DNA of 64,000 bases from Ardenticatenaceae bacterium. GTDB lineage: Bacteria; Chloroflexota; Anaerolineae; Promineifilales; Promineifilaceae. The notes under the pieces were generated by a model, which saw only the letters and a program-made list of their open reading frames with translations, made no database searches and was not told where the DNA came from. Positions 25,577 to 34,227 of the stretch are shown here, in pieces; positions within the stretch are counted from its first letter, which is position 1, and every line of letters starts with the position of its first letter. The stretch is taken from contig JACKBS010000006.1 of assembly GCA_020634435.1 (NCBI GenBank), forward strand, positions 310,001 to 374,000, read 5' to 3'. The position numbers and the translations under genes are program-made.

Positions 25577-27001
25577 ATGAGCAGTGACAATTCGTGGACG
25601 CGAAAGATTGAGTTAGGTCTGTATCGGGCAGCCGGGGCATCGGCTCGATTAGGTTATCCGTTGCGTTGGGAAAAGCTGGAGATTGATGACAACCGCTCGG
25701 TTTGGGCGTCTTATACGCCAGACTACCAGCCAAATCCACCGCTGACCGGGCCAGAAACGGCCGATCTTTGCATCATCGGTGGTGGCTACACGGGCGTTTC
25801 AACAGCCTACCACTTTAGCCAGCGCTTTCCCGAGAAGCGGGTGGTGTTGCTAGAAGCCAAATCGTTGGCCAATGGGGCCAGCGGGCGCAATGGTGGCATG
25901 ATGCTCAACTGGGTTTACGGCGTTGGACCAATGAGTGACGAAATGACCGCCCGCGTTTACCACGCCACTCACCAAACCATCGACAGCATTGAGCAAATTA
26001 TCCAAGACCACAACCTGGATGTGAGCTACCGGCGCGATGGCTGTTTTGAGGTGTTTACCGACGAGCAGCGGGCCATCGAGGCGCAAGATGAGGTTGCTCA
26101 CCTGAACAGCATTGGTGTGCCGGTGCAGTTTTGTGACGCGGCCCAGGTGCGGCAAAAAATCAATTTGAATGGTATCTACGGTGGCTTGTTTGATCCTAGC
26201 GAGGGGCAGCTCAACGGCGTGCAGTTTGTGCGTGGGCTGCGTCCGGTTTTAGAGGCGTGGGGGGTGAAGATTTATGAAGGAACGGCCGTTACCAAAATCA
26301 CAGAAGGCCCCACCATTGAAGTGACCACGGCTAACGGCTCCGTGAAGGCCAAAGCAATTGTGTTGGCCACCAATGGCTACACCGGCAAGCTGGGCTACTT
26401 CCGCAAAGCGTTTTTCCCCCTGCATTCCCACGTCTTTGCCACTGATCCCCTGAGCGATGACACCGCGCGGCAGCTTGGTTGGTACGGCACGGCCGGTTTC
26501 TCCGATGATCTGAACCGCATCTCCTATGCCACCCGCACCCGCGAGGGGCACATCGTTTTTGGCGGCGGCAGCAACATTTCTTATGCCTACTTGTGGAACA
26601 ACCGCACCGCCTACCCCGGCACACCAGACAGCGCCAATCCTGCCTTCAACGAAATGCAGCAAACGATGGGGCAATACCTCACGGGCAGTGGCAGCTTACG
26701 CCGTGCCTACCGCTGGACGGGCACGCTGGCCATCACCATGCGGCGGAACTGCTTCATGGGCGTGCGCGGCGATTACAACAATGTTTATTACGCGCTGGGC
26801 TATAGCGGTCACGGGGTCACGGCGGCTAACATGGCGGGCAAGGTGCTCACGGATATTTATAGCGGCAGCGATGAGCAATGGCGCGGTATGCCCTTCATCG
26901 GCGCAGATTATTCGCCCGTGCCCCTAGACCCGTTCCGCTGGATGGGCTACCAGATGATGACTCGTCTCACAGGCCGTTCCCCCCGCGAACCGCATCGGTA
27001 G
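25577..27001 (+). CDS. FAD-dependent amine/amino-acid oxidoreductase (DAO family)
   Basis: 474 residues from ATG 25577, with GAAGG upstream. The FAD-binding loop is ADLCIIGGGYTGVSTAYHFS (about 58-77), with the acidic strand end VVLLEAKSLANGASGRNGG (about 90-108). The C-terminal GVRGDYNNVYYALGYSGHGVT closes the FAD site. This matches the DadA/PuuB-like D-amino-acid or gamma-glutamylputrescine oxidase group. The natural amine is not readable. A GPH symporter follows on the opposite strand. Confidence 0.9.
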   Translation: MSSDNSWTRKIELGLYRAAGASARLGYPLRWEKLEIDDNRSVWASYTPDYQPNPPLTGPETADLCIIGGGYTGVSTAYHFSQRFPEKRVVLLEAKSLANGASGRNGGMMLNWVYGVGPMSDEMTARVYHATHQTIDSIEQIIQDHNLDVSYRRDGCFEVFTDEQRAIEAQDEVAHLNSIGVPVQFCDAAQVRQKINLNGIYGGLFDPSEGQLNGVQFVRGLRPVLEAWGVKIYEGTAVTKITEGPTIEVTTANGSVKAKAIVLATNGYTGKLGYFRKAFFPLHSHVFATDPLSDDTARQLGWYGTAGFSDDLNRISYATRTREGHIVFGGGSNISYAYLWNNRTAYPGTPDSANPAFNEMQQTMGQYLTGSGSLRRAYRWTGTLAITMRRNCFMGVRGDYNNVYYALGYSGHGVTAANMAGKVLTDIYSGSDEQWRGMPFIGADYSPVPLDPFRWMGYQMMTRLTGRSPREPHR

Positions 27002-27060
27002 TTGTGAATTTTGAATAGAGAATTGTGAATGGAAAACGGCCGTTACTTTAATCTCTAAAT

Positions 27061-27080
27061 CCTCTGTGCCCTCAGTGGCA
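27061..27080. repeat. Solo copy of the CTCTGTGCCCTCTGTGGC repeat
   Basis: One arm of the family seen as pairs at 1558-1704 and 20997-21161 stands alone between convergent genes, with one changed base (CCTCAGTGG). Confidence 0.55.
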
Positions 27081-27084
27081 AAAT

Positions 27085-28533
27085 TCAATCAGAACCGCTG
27101 GTCTGCCGCAGCATTCGCGCCTGTCGTTTGGCTAAAAGGTGGCGGATACGGCCGTGTTTTTCTCGCGTCAATGGGTAAAACCAGGTTACGACAGCGGCAC
27201 CTAGCAGCAGCGCTGCCCCTACTGGCCCGGTCAGTACGCGAATGACGGTGAGCGTGCTTTCCGTCTGGCTGGCCACAAGTGCCCCTTCCGGTGGGGCCTG
27301 GTAGCCAAACCAGCCCAACACTTGCAGCGCCACAAAAATGGCAAACGCGCCGGTCAGCTTGCGCGTAAAATTCTTCACCCCATAGTAAATTCCCTCGTGG
27401 CGATGGCCCACCCGCAGCTCGTCCCACTCCATCACATCGGGGAAGATAGCGTCGGGCAAAATGTGCCCCGCCGAGGCGCCAATGCCCGCCAACACAGCGA
27501 TGATGAGCGTGGCCGTCATGTTGCCTTTGCTCACCCACAGCACGCCAATCTGCACCGCGGCCCAAAACAGCAGTCCAACGATATAGGCATGGCGCTTGCC
27601 GTACCGTTTTGAGAGAAAATTCCAGAGGGGGAGGGTGACAACGGCCGTTATCAACAACACGCCTAGCGCCAACGACTCTAGCGCAATTTCCGTACCCAAA
27701 ATCGTGGTCGTGGCCAGCAAATCGCCATCGGCTACCCAGTAAGTTAAAAAGTAGGGCAGCATCAGAGCAATAAAGTCGAAGGTGAGCCAGTTGAGCATGT
27801 AAATCGCCGCCGCAAAGCGAAACGGCACGTTTTCCCAGGCGGTCGAGAGCACCTCGCGAAACGGCAGCGGCACCTCTGGGTCGGTGGGGTCAATTTGCTC
27901 CTTCACAAAAAAAGCGATTAACAAAAAGGGTACGATTGTAATTGCGCCAAACATCGCCGAGACGACGAGGTAGCCCTGCTGCTGTGTCGCGCCGGAAGCC
28001 ATCGTTGACTTCACAATGGTGGGGGCCAGGATAGCGACAATCAGCGACCCCATCAGGTTAAAGAACATACGGAAGCCGGTGACGGCCGTACGTTCGTTGT
28101 AGTCGGTAGTTAGCTCCGGCGTCATGCTGAAGTAGGGCACTGAAACCAGACTTTGCAGGGTGTCGGTGAGCATAAAGGCCATCGTTACAATGGCCAGAAC
28201 AAGAATTTCGCTTTCAAACGGAGGTGCCCACCACAAAATCATGAAACTGAGACCAAAGGGAATGCTAAAGAAGGCCAAAAAGCTGCGTCGCTTGCCAAAG
28301 CGATCGTTTTTGATGCGGTCACTCAGTAAACCAACAATAGGGTCATTGATCGCATCCCAAATGATGCCGACCAACGTGCCAACAGAAGCCAGGCGGGGGT
28401 CCAGTCCCACCACATCGGTCAGGAAGATGGCGTAAAAGATGAGGCGCAGCGTGTTGAAGCTGGACAGTCCAAAATCGCCCGACCCATAAATAATCTTCAT
28501 CCAAAGGGGAAGCCGTTCCTCTGCTTTTTCCAT
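27085..28533 (-). CDS. GPH family (MelB-type) sugar/cation symporter
   Basis: 482 residues with about twelve helices. MKIIYGSGDFG near the N-terminus, WDAINDPIVGLLSDRIKNDRFGKRR (two parts, about 55-80) and the late DVMEWDELRVGHRHEGIYYG segment are hallmarks of the GPH/MelB group of the major facilitator superfamily. It couples uptake of a glycoside or related solute to Na+ or H+. AGGAAAAGAG precedes ATG 28533. The substrate is unknown; no glycosidase is adjacent. Confidence 0.92.
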   Translation of the reverse strand: MEKAEERLPLWMKIIYGSGDFGLSSFNTLRLIFYAIFLTDVVGLDPRLASVGTLVGIIWDAINDPIVGLLSDRIKNDRFGKRRSFLAFFSIPFGLSFMILWWAPPFESEILVLAIVTMAFMLTDTLQSLVSVPYFSMTPELTTDYNERTAVTGFRMFFNLMGSLIVAILAPTIVKSTMASGATQQQGYLVVSAMFGAITIVPFLLIAFFVKEQIDPTDPEVPLPFREVLSTAWENVPFRFAAAIYMLNWLTFDFIALMLPYFLTYWVADGDLLATTTILGTEIALESLALGVLLITAVVTLPLWNFLSKRYGKRHAYIVGLLFWAAVQIGVLWVSKGNMTATLIIAVLAGIGASAGHILPDAIFPDVMEWDELRVGHRHEGIYYGVKNFTRKLTGAFAIFVALQVLGWFGYQAPPEGALVASQTESTLTVIRVLTGPVGAALLLGAAVVTWFYPLTREKHGRIRHLLAKRQARMLRQTSGSD

Positions 28534-28745
28534 GATGACGCTCTTTTCCTTTTTCCAAGCGGTGGGGGTAAGCTATTGTTTCATCTGGGCGAGTTGTGGG
28601 CCAAAATGATCAATGGTGTAAGGATAAAACAAAAACGATCCAAAAACGATCCCGGTTGAGACGTTTTTTCGGCAAAAATCTTAGAATTTGCTGTTGATTT
28701 TGTCTGGTAGTTGCCGCAAACATGGTTTCTCCTGAAAATAGAGCA

Positions 28746-30122
28746 ATGCCTTTACGGAAACAGTTGCTTGGATTTTTCATTTTGGCCATCGGGCTAGCCG
28801 GTTGTGGCGTGTTGGAAGCGCCGGTGCATCCCCCTGTACCGACACCGGTAGCAACGGCCGTTCCCTGGAACGGTGTGGAGCTGTCTCCTGGTGAAGTGGT
28901 GCTCGACCCTGTTAGCGACGTGGTGCCAGAAGTGGATCCGCAGATTGCCAATTTGCTGGCCAGCGTTTCGCAGCAGCAGCTGATGGGTTACGTCCAGACC
29001 ATGCAAAGCTTTGGCAACCGCAATGTTTTTAGCGTGACCGATGACCCTGCTTTTGGCATTGGCGCAACGCGACAATGGTTGGTGGATGAGTTTACGCGGG
29101 TGGGTAACGGCCGTTTAGCCGTTGCCACTCAAGAATTCCCCCTCTTTTACAACGGTCTGGCCACCACGCCCTACAACGTTGTGGCCACCTTGCCGGGCGA
29201 TGCAGGTAGCGATGATCTGATTGTGGTCATGGCCCACTATGACAACCGCGCCCCGGAGCCCACCGACGGCGAAACCTACGCGCCGGGGGCCAACGATAAT
29301 GGCTCGGGCATTGCCCTGCTGCTGGAATCGGCCCGGCTGTTGAGCGCCTACGAATGGCACCAGACGATTGTCTTTCTGGCGGCCGCGGCCGAGGAGCAGG
29401 GCACGTATGGGGCGCGTCACTTTGTGCAGACTGCATTTCTGGATGGCAAAAACATCATCGCCGCCATCAACTATGATGCTGTCGGCGGTCGTCCTGGTAT
29501 TCCTCAATATGCTCGCCTCTTTGCGCCCAACTTGCGCGAATCGCCTTCTGGGGAGTTGGCACGCTACTACGAATATATCGCCGGGCTGTATGTGCCTGCC
29601 TTCCCCGTGCAGGTTATAGATGCTTTGGATCGCGAGGGGCGCTGGGGCGATCACCGCGAGTTTGTTAATGCGGGTATGCCCGGCATCCGCATCATCGAGT
29701 CGGTGGAAGACCCAGACATGGTGAACTCCCGCACGGATACCTGGGACCGGATCGATTACAACTATTTGCAGCAAATGGTGCAGATGAATCTTGCCGTGGT
29801 GGCCAACATGGCCGGTGCGCCACCCACGCCGCAGACGCCCATCATCCAGGCGCTGGATTCGCCGGGGGACTTTTGGCTGCGCTGGCCGACTGACCCCAAT
29901 GCGGCCGGGTATGCCATCTCGTTTCGGCCGTTGGTGGCGGGCAGCTTTACCACGTTCCACTTTGTGCGGGCCAACCAGGCGGGCAATGTGGCCCTCACTG
30001 GCCTGGACCCTACCGTAACGTACGCGGTGAGCATGACGGCGCTGGATGAAAACGGCCGTTTAGGTGACTTCACCCCCGAAGTAATTATTCCGCCTACTCA
30101 ATCCGCTGCGCAGGCGCCATAA
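28746..30122 (+). CDS. M28-family metallopeptidase lipoprotein with C-terminal fibronectin-like domain
   Basis: 458 residues from ATG 28746 (an upstream ATG at 28722 would put charged residues before the signal). Lipobox IGLAGC is at about 14-19, then a Pro-rich linker. The M28 zinc ligands are visible: His and Asp in VMAHYDNRAPEP, Asp in GANDNGSGIALLLES, Glu-Glu in AAAEEQGTYGARHF, Asp in AINYDAVGG and His in WGDHREFVNAGMPG. The last 90 residues resemble a fibronectin type III module. It probably trims peptides at the cell surface. Confidence 0.9.
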   Translation: MPLRKQLLGFFILAIGLAGCGVLEAPVHPPVPTPVATAVPWNGVELSPGEVVLDPVSDVVPEVDPQIANLLASVSQQQLMGYVQTMQSFGNRNVFSVTDDPAFGIGATRQWLVDEFTRVGNGRLAVATQEFPLFYNGLATTPYNVVATLPGDAGSDDLIVVMAHYDNRAPEPTDGETYAPGANDNGSGIALLLESARLLSAYEWHQTIVFLAAAAEEQGTYGARHFVQTAFLDGKNIIAAINYDAVGGRPGIPQYARLFAPNLRESPSGELARYYEYIAGLYVPAFPVQVIDALDREGRWGDHREFVNAGMPGIRIIESVEDPDMVNSRTDTWDRIDYNYLQQMVQMNLAVVANMAGAPPTPQTPIIQALDSPGDFWLRWPTDPNAAGYAISFRPLVAGSFTTFHFVRANQAGNVALTGLDPTVTYAVSMTALDENGRLGDFTPEVIIPPTQSAAQAP

Positions 30123-30423
30123 GCATGTAATAAAGAATGTAATGTTGGCTCTATAGGCTTTTGGGGAGCCGCTATCGGCTGCATTGGCATGAAGAGGTAC
30201 AGGTAGCCTTGTCCATCTCTAGGACCTTGTAACTAAAACTCGTGAAAATTAGCGTGAGATAGACATTAATTCCTACAATTTTGGGCTTGATATTTTGATG
30301 AAAAACCATTATCGTATGCACGAATGTTGGTTATTTACTGACACTAATGGTTTTCAGCAGGTAAATTTTAAAATTTTAGAAAGGCAACCCGATTCAAGTC
30401 AGTAAAAAAAGCGAGGCAAAATC
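30123..30423. other. 301-base AT-rich leader region
   Basis: No gene is seen. The main structure is the inverted repeat AAAACCATTA (30302-30311) against TAATGGTTTT (30345-30354), about 70 bases before the small membrane-peptide gene; it may be a 5' leader fold. Confidence 0.5.
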
Positions 30424-30570
30424 ATGTTGGTACTGTTGGCATCTGTTTTATTCTACGTTTTCGTCATGGCTCTGGTTCAGAAGCGCCGTCGTCAGCTTCA
30501 ATTGCAGGCGGCAACTATTGCTAAACAACGCCAACAACGACTTCGCCAACAACAGTACGATCGCTTTTAG
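30424..30570 (+). CDS. 48-residue single-helix membrane peptide
   Basis: ATG 30424 to TAG 30570. Residues 1-17 are hydrophobic (LVLLASVLFYVFVMALV), then a basic, Gln-rich helix (QKRRRQLQLQ and QRQQRLRQQQ segments) runs to the end, giving an inside-positive single-pass topology. A weak GAGG lies 9 bases upstream and a strong terminator follows 38 bases after the stop, so it looks like an autonomous transcript. Role unknown; small regulators of membrane proteins have this shape. Confidence 0.5.
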   Translation: MLVLLASVLFYVFVMALVQKRRRQLQLQAATIAKQRQQRLRQQQYDRF

Positions 30571-30607
30571 TTTATAAACCCATTCGTTTATATCCTTTTT
30601 AGAAATG

Positions 30608-30647
30608 AACAGGCAGGCTACAAAAGTAGCCTGCCTGTTTTTGTTTT
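30608..30647 (+). terminator. Rho-independent terminator
   Basis: 14-base perfect arms AACAGGCAGGCTAC/GTAGCCTGCCTGTT with a 4-base loop, followed by TTTGTTTTT. Confidence 0.9.
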
Positions 30648-30674
30648 TATATTAAAGATTTGAGCTCTAGTTCG

Positions 30675-31751
30675 CTATTTCTTTTTCTGGCGTCCCAGGT
30701 ACCACAGCAAAAACAAACCAGCCGCTGCCAGCAGCGCATATCCGGCCCACTTTTGTTCCTGCTGCGCCGGGGCGTTTTCCTGTTCGGTGCGGGCAATCCA
30801 GTCGAAGGTTTCTAGCAGGCCGGTTTGCAACGGCCGTGTCGTCCACCCCAGTTCCGTCCGCGCTTTGTCGGAGCGGGCCATGTAGCTAGCCCCCAGGCTG
30901 CCCACCGCTTCTTCGCTGAACAGGCTAGGCAGGGGCAAAACCGAGCCTACCGCGCCCGCGACCGGAGCAAATTTGCGCAACGGCCGTCCCGCAATACGCA
31001 CCGACGGCGGCTTGCGCCCAATCAGATGGGCCCAAAAATCCACCATCTCGTTTAGGGGAATAGCTGGCCCGGCCAGAATGTAGCTCTCGCCCACCTTGCC
31101 TTTGTCGGCTGCCAACAGGTGCCCCTGGGCGATGTCGTCTACATGAGCATAAGTCACCGTCAGGTCAGAGCCGGGCAGGACGGGCAGGCCGCGGTAGAAC
31201 ATGCGCATGAGCTGGGCCACGAAGCTGGTGTCACCAGGGCCGTACACTGCGCCGGGCATCACAATCACAATCGGCGCGCCTTTTTCAATGAGGGGCAGGG
31301 CGACTTTGTAATGCGCCAACCACTTGGTGCGATCGTACTCGGTGAGGAAGGGGCCTTCTTTGTAATAGGTTTCATCCACCAGCTGCCCTTGCGTGTCGCC
31401 GAAGACGGCCACGGTGCTGGTGTAGACAATTTTGGGAATGCCCAGTTCGTGGGCCAGCCGCAGCACGCGGCGTGTGCCGCCGACGTTGATTGCTTCGGCC
31501 TGCATCCAATCATCTGCACCTAGCTTGTACCAGGCGGCAATGTGAAACACAACATCGCAGCCTTCCATTGCCGGGCGCAATGAGGCGCTGTCGGTGATGT
31601 CACCCATAAAAACGGTGGCGCCCAGCTGGCGCAGCAGGTTGGCGCTTTCTTCAGAACGAGCCAGGGCGTGGACCTCATCGCCCCGGGCCACAAGCTTTTG
31701 CACAACGTGTTGACCAATAAACCCAGAACCACCGGTTACAAATGCTTTCAT
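30675..31751 (-). CDS. NAD-dependent epimerase/dehydratase with C-terminal membrane anchor
   Basis: 358 residues. Extended SDR features: VTGGSGFIGQHV (5-16) Rossmann loop, TSTVAVFG and the YxxxK-like pair in TEYDRTKWLAH (about 139-149). It resembles dihydroflavonol-4-reductase/HpnA-like proteins. Unusually, the last 25 residues are a hydrophobic helix followed by RQKKK, so the enzyme is tail-anchored to the membrane. This suggests a lipid or membrane sterol/hopanoid-like substrate, but that is inference. It has no operon partners. Confidence 0.87.
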   Translation of the reverse strand: MKAFVTGGSGFIGQHVVQKLVARGDEVHALARSEESANLLRQLGATVFMGDITDSASLRPAMEGCDVVFHIAAWYKLGADDWMQAEAINVGGTRRVLRLAHELGIPKIVYTSTVAVFGDTQGQLVDETYYKEGPFLTEYDRTKWLAHYKVALPLIEKGAPIVIVMPGAVYGPGDTSFVAQLMRMFYRGLPVLPGSDLTVTYAHVDDIAQGHLLAADKGKVGESYILAGPAIPLNEMVDFWAHLIGRKPPSVRIAGRPLRKFAPVAGAVGSVLPLPSLFSEEAVGSLGASYMARSDKARTELGWTTRPLQTGLLETFDWIARTEQENAPAQQEQKWAGYALLAAAGLFLLWYLGRQKKK

Positions 31752-31871
31752 AAATTTTTCCTCTCAAATTGCCGAGTCGATAGGGTGCATTATACCTGAG
31801 TGAGTTAAAAATGGCAGTGGGCGTTTCCTTGCATCCCTTCACCACACTGCTATAATCTGCATCCCTTGCTC

Positions 31872-31945
31872 GGGCGCGTAGCTCAGTTGGTTAGAGCGTT
31901 CGGTTCACATCCGAGAGGTCGTTGGTTCGAGTCCAATCGCGCCCA
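31872..31945 (+). tRNA. tRNA-Val (anticodon CAC)
   Basis: 74 bases fold into a full cloverleaf: acceptor GGGCGCG with CGCGCCC, D-stem GCUC/GAGC, anticodon stem UUCGG/CCGAG around UUCACAU giving anticodon CAC (codon GUG), and T-arm GUUGG-UUCGAGU-CCAAU. CCA is not encoded. A terminator follows 20 bases later. Confidence 0.95.
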
Positions 31946-31964
31946 CACATGTGTTAATAAACGT

Positions 31965-31992
31965 AAAAAAGACCCGTACGGGTCTTTTTTTT
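31965..31992 (+). terminator. Rho-independent terminator after tRNA-Val
   Basis: Perfect palindrome AAAAAAGACCCGTACGGGTC followed by a run of eight T, 20 bases after the tRNA end. Confidence 0.88.
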
Positions 31993-32016
31993 GTCTTTTA
32001 AGGTGGAAGGTGCTTG

Positions 32017-32487
32017 ATGCAGATTCATAAGTTCATGAAGCAGCAGGTGATTTCTGTGCCCGACACGGCCACGGCGCGCGAAGCGGCCGTTTTGTTTGCC
32101 ACCCATCGCATTGGGACCCTGCCGGTGGTGAACGCGCAGCAAAAGCTGATTGGCATTTTGTACATGCGGGATCTGCTGCGGCTGGTGATGCCCGGCTTTA
32201 TCGAGTTAATGGAAGATTTTGACTTTGTGCTGGGTGATTTTGGTGATTATGAAGAGCAGGAGCCGTCGCCGGAAGTGGAAGCCCGACCGGTGCGCGAATT
32301 GATGGAAACGGCCGTTTCCGTCACCGCCGACAGTGGGTTGTTGCGCGCCTTTGCCCTTATTGTGAACCACAACCTGACCGACCTGCCGGTGGTGGACCAG
32401 AACGGCCGTTTAGTGGGCATCGCTTCTCATGTAGACATTGGTGCTGCCTTGCTGGAACGGTGGCATGGTAATATTCCCGCCAGTTAA
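32017..32487 (+). CDS. CBS-pair domain protein
   Basis: 156 residues from ATG 32017, with AAGGTGG upstream. Two CBS repeats: residues about 1-60 (VISVPDTATAREAAVLFATHR...LIGILYMRDLL) and about 92-150 (VSVTADSGLLRAFALI...LVGIASHVDIGAAL), separated by an acidic loop (about 63-90). Such stand-alone pairs bind adenine nucleotides and tune partner proteins. The ArsB/NhaD permease gene starts 31 bases downstream on the same strand, making that transporter a plausible partner. Confidence 0.9.
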   Translation: MQIHKFMKQQVISVPDTATAREAAVLFATHRIGTLPVVNAQQKLIGILYMRDLLRLVMPGFIELMEDFDFVLGDFGDYEEQEPSPEVEARPVRELMETAVSVTADSGLLRAFALIVNHNLTDLPVVDQNGRLVGIASHVDIGAALLERWHGNIPAS

Positions 32488-32518
32488 CTTCTACCAACAA
32501 CAATTCTTTGGAACCCCT

Positions 32519-33814
32519 ATGAGCGCAATTCTAATATCTTCGCTAATTTTTGCCGTGGCCCTGGCCTTTATTTTTACGGAAAAGGTACACCGCACCATCG
32601 TCGGCATTGTGGGGGCGGTGGCCATGGTCGGGGCCGGGCTACTGCTGGGCTTTTATAGCGAAGAAGCGGCCGTACAATCCATTGATTTTGAGACGCTGGC
32701 GCTGCTGTTTGGGATGATGATTCTGGTGGCGCTGTTGCAGCCCACCGGCTTTTTTCAATACCTGGCGATTATGGCGGGCCGGTGGTCCAAGGGCAGCCCG
32801 GTGCGGTTGTTTATCCTGCTGGGTACGCTCACCACCGTGCTGTCCATGTTTTTAGACAACGTTACCACGGTGGTGCTCATCGCCCCGGTGACCATTCTCA
32901 TTACGGAAATTTTGGGGTTGAGCCCGGTGCCATTTCTTGTTTCGGCGGCGCTGCTGTCTAACACGGGCGGTGTGGCCACATTGGTGGGTGATCCGCCCAA
33001 CGTATTGATTGGTTCGGCCGTGGGGTTGACCTTCAACGATTTTTTGACCCACTCACTGCCAATTATTGTGGTGGTGTGGCTGGCTTCGCTGGGGCTGTTG
33101 GTCCGGCTGTCGCGGACGGAATTGGGGTCAAATCCGGCGGCCGCCAAGCGCATCAAGAACCTGGACCCCACCAAAGCGCTGGAAGACCCTAAAACAGCGC
33201 GTAAGATTTTGATTGTGTTGGGAACGGCCGTTATCCTCTTCTTCATCCACCATCTTATGGGCATCAGCCCGGCTTACGTGGCCCTGTTGGCGGCGGCGGC
33301 GGCCTTGATGTGGGTCCGGCCCGAAGATTTGACCAAGATTTTTGAGCATGTGGAATGGCCGGTGCTGATCTTCTTTGCTGCGCTGTTTGTGATGGTGGGT
33401 GGGGTGGAAGCGTCTGGGGCAATTGACCGCGTGGCGGAACTGTTTGTTGGCCTGGCGCACAACATCAGCCCGCGCCTGTTCGGCGTCTTGATGATTTGGG
33501 TGGTGGCGCTGCTTTCGGCCGTGGTGGACAACATTCCCATCACGGTGGCCCTGATTCCAGTGCTGCAAAACCTGAGCACGGCGGGTATCGACGTGACGCC
33601 GCTGTGGTGGGCGCTCGCTTTTGGCACCGGGTTAGGCGGCAACGGCACGATCATCGGTTCAACGGCCAATGTGGTGGTGGTTTCCCTGTCCGAAAAGACG
33701 CGCCACCCCATTACGGCCGCTTTTTGGCTGAAACGAGGCTTACCCGTCATGCTACTTTCTTGCACCGTGGTAAGCGTCCTCTATGCCATTTTCTTTCCTC
33801 TTTTTACCCGCTAA
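32519..33814 (+). CDS. ArsB/NhaD-type anion or Na+/H+ permease (SLC13-like superfamily)
   Basis: 431 residues with about eleven helices. NTGGVATLVGDPPNVLIGSA (about 151-170) and GTGLGGNGTIIGSTANVVVVSLSEK (two parts, about 370-395) are the paired re-entrant motifs of the ArsB/NhaD/CitM superfamily; they support Na+/H+ antiport or oxyanion efflux but do not separate them. ATG 32519 is chosen by homology; the ribosome site is weak. It follows the CBS protein and overlaps the PII-like gene tail to tail by 11 bases. Confidence 0.9.
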   Translation: MSAILISSLIFAVALAFIFTEKVHRTIVGIVGAVAMVGAGLLLGFYSEEAAVQSIDFETLALLFGMMILVALLQPTGFFQYLAIMAGRWSKGSPVRLFILLGTLTTVLSMFLDNVTTVVLIAPVTILITEILGLSPVPFLVSAALLSNTGGVATLVGDPPNVLIGSAVGLTFNDFLTHSLPIIVVVWLASLGLLVRLSRTELGSNPAAAKRIKNLDPTKALEDPKTARKILIVLGTAVILFFIHHLMGISPAYVALLAAAAALMWVRPEDLTKIFEHVEWPVLIFFAALFVMVGGVEASGAIDRVAELFVGLAHNISPRLFGVLMIWVVALLSAVVDNIPITVALIPVLQNLSTAGIDVTPLWWALAFGTGLGGNGTIIGSTANVVVVSLSEKTRHPITAAFWLKRGLPVMLLSCTVVSVLYAIFFPLFTR

Positions 33815-34187
33815 AATCGCCGCTTTGGGCCCGCTGCTGTGCCCCTTGCAGCCCCACCACGCGCGAAACGGGCAGCACAAACAAGACGCCGTTGTGGGCT
33901 TTTTCTAAATCTCCCAACACTTCTTCGGTAGCCTGAATCACCTTATCAACCATTTCCTCCCCCTCTACAACGCTGAACAACGTCCGATGACGCTCTTCGC
34001 GGTTTTGCAGTAGGCGGCTTAAGCTGGGCATCAGCGGCATGTCATCGCGGATGCTGAGTTTGCGCACCCGACCCAGGCCCGTGCTTTCTAAGATGGTGAT
34101 GCCGCTCACCCCCTGGGACTCCCATGCTTCCAAAATGGTTGAGCATTGATTCACATCATCCAGAATGAGCATAATCATGTGGTACAT
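33804..34187 (-). CDS. PII-like signalling protein (GlnB fold)
   Basis: 127 residues from ATG 34187, with a good GGAGG site. The ferredoxin-like layout fits: strand MIMLILDDVNQCSTILEAWES (in parts, 4-24), GVSGITILESTGLG (about 26-39), a loop near 45-60 and the VDKVIQATEEVLGDLEKAHNGVLFVLPV core (about 78-105). The T-loop region is short and lacks the PII uridylylation Tyr. It lies 40 bases after the CPA2 antiporter gene in the same operon, so it probably senses a nucleotide or ion state to gate that antiporter, as SbtB does for SbtA. Confidence 0.78.
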   Translation of the reverse strand: MYHMIMLILDDVNQCSTILEAWESQGVSGITILESTGLGRVRKLSIRDDMPLMPSLSRLLQNREERHRTLFSVVEGEEMVDKVIQATEEVLGDLEKAHNGVLFVLPVSRVVGLQGAQQRAQSGDFSG

Positions 34188-34227
34188 ACATTCCTCCGGT
34201 ACAAACTTGTGCTTGTGGGCAATAAAT

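Noticed and set aside
29115..29960. 281-residue leftward frame
   Set aside because: Antisense to the M28 peptidase with all zinc ligands on the other strand.
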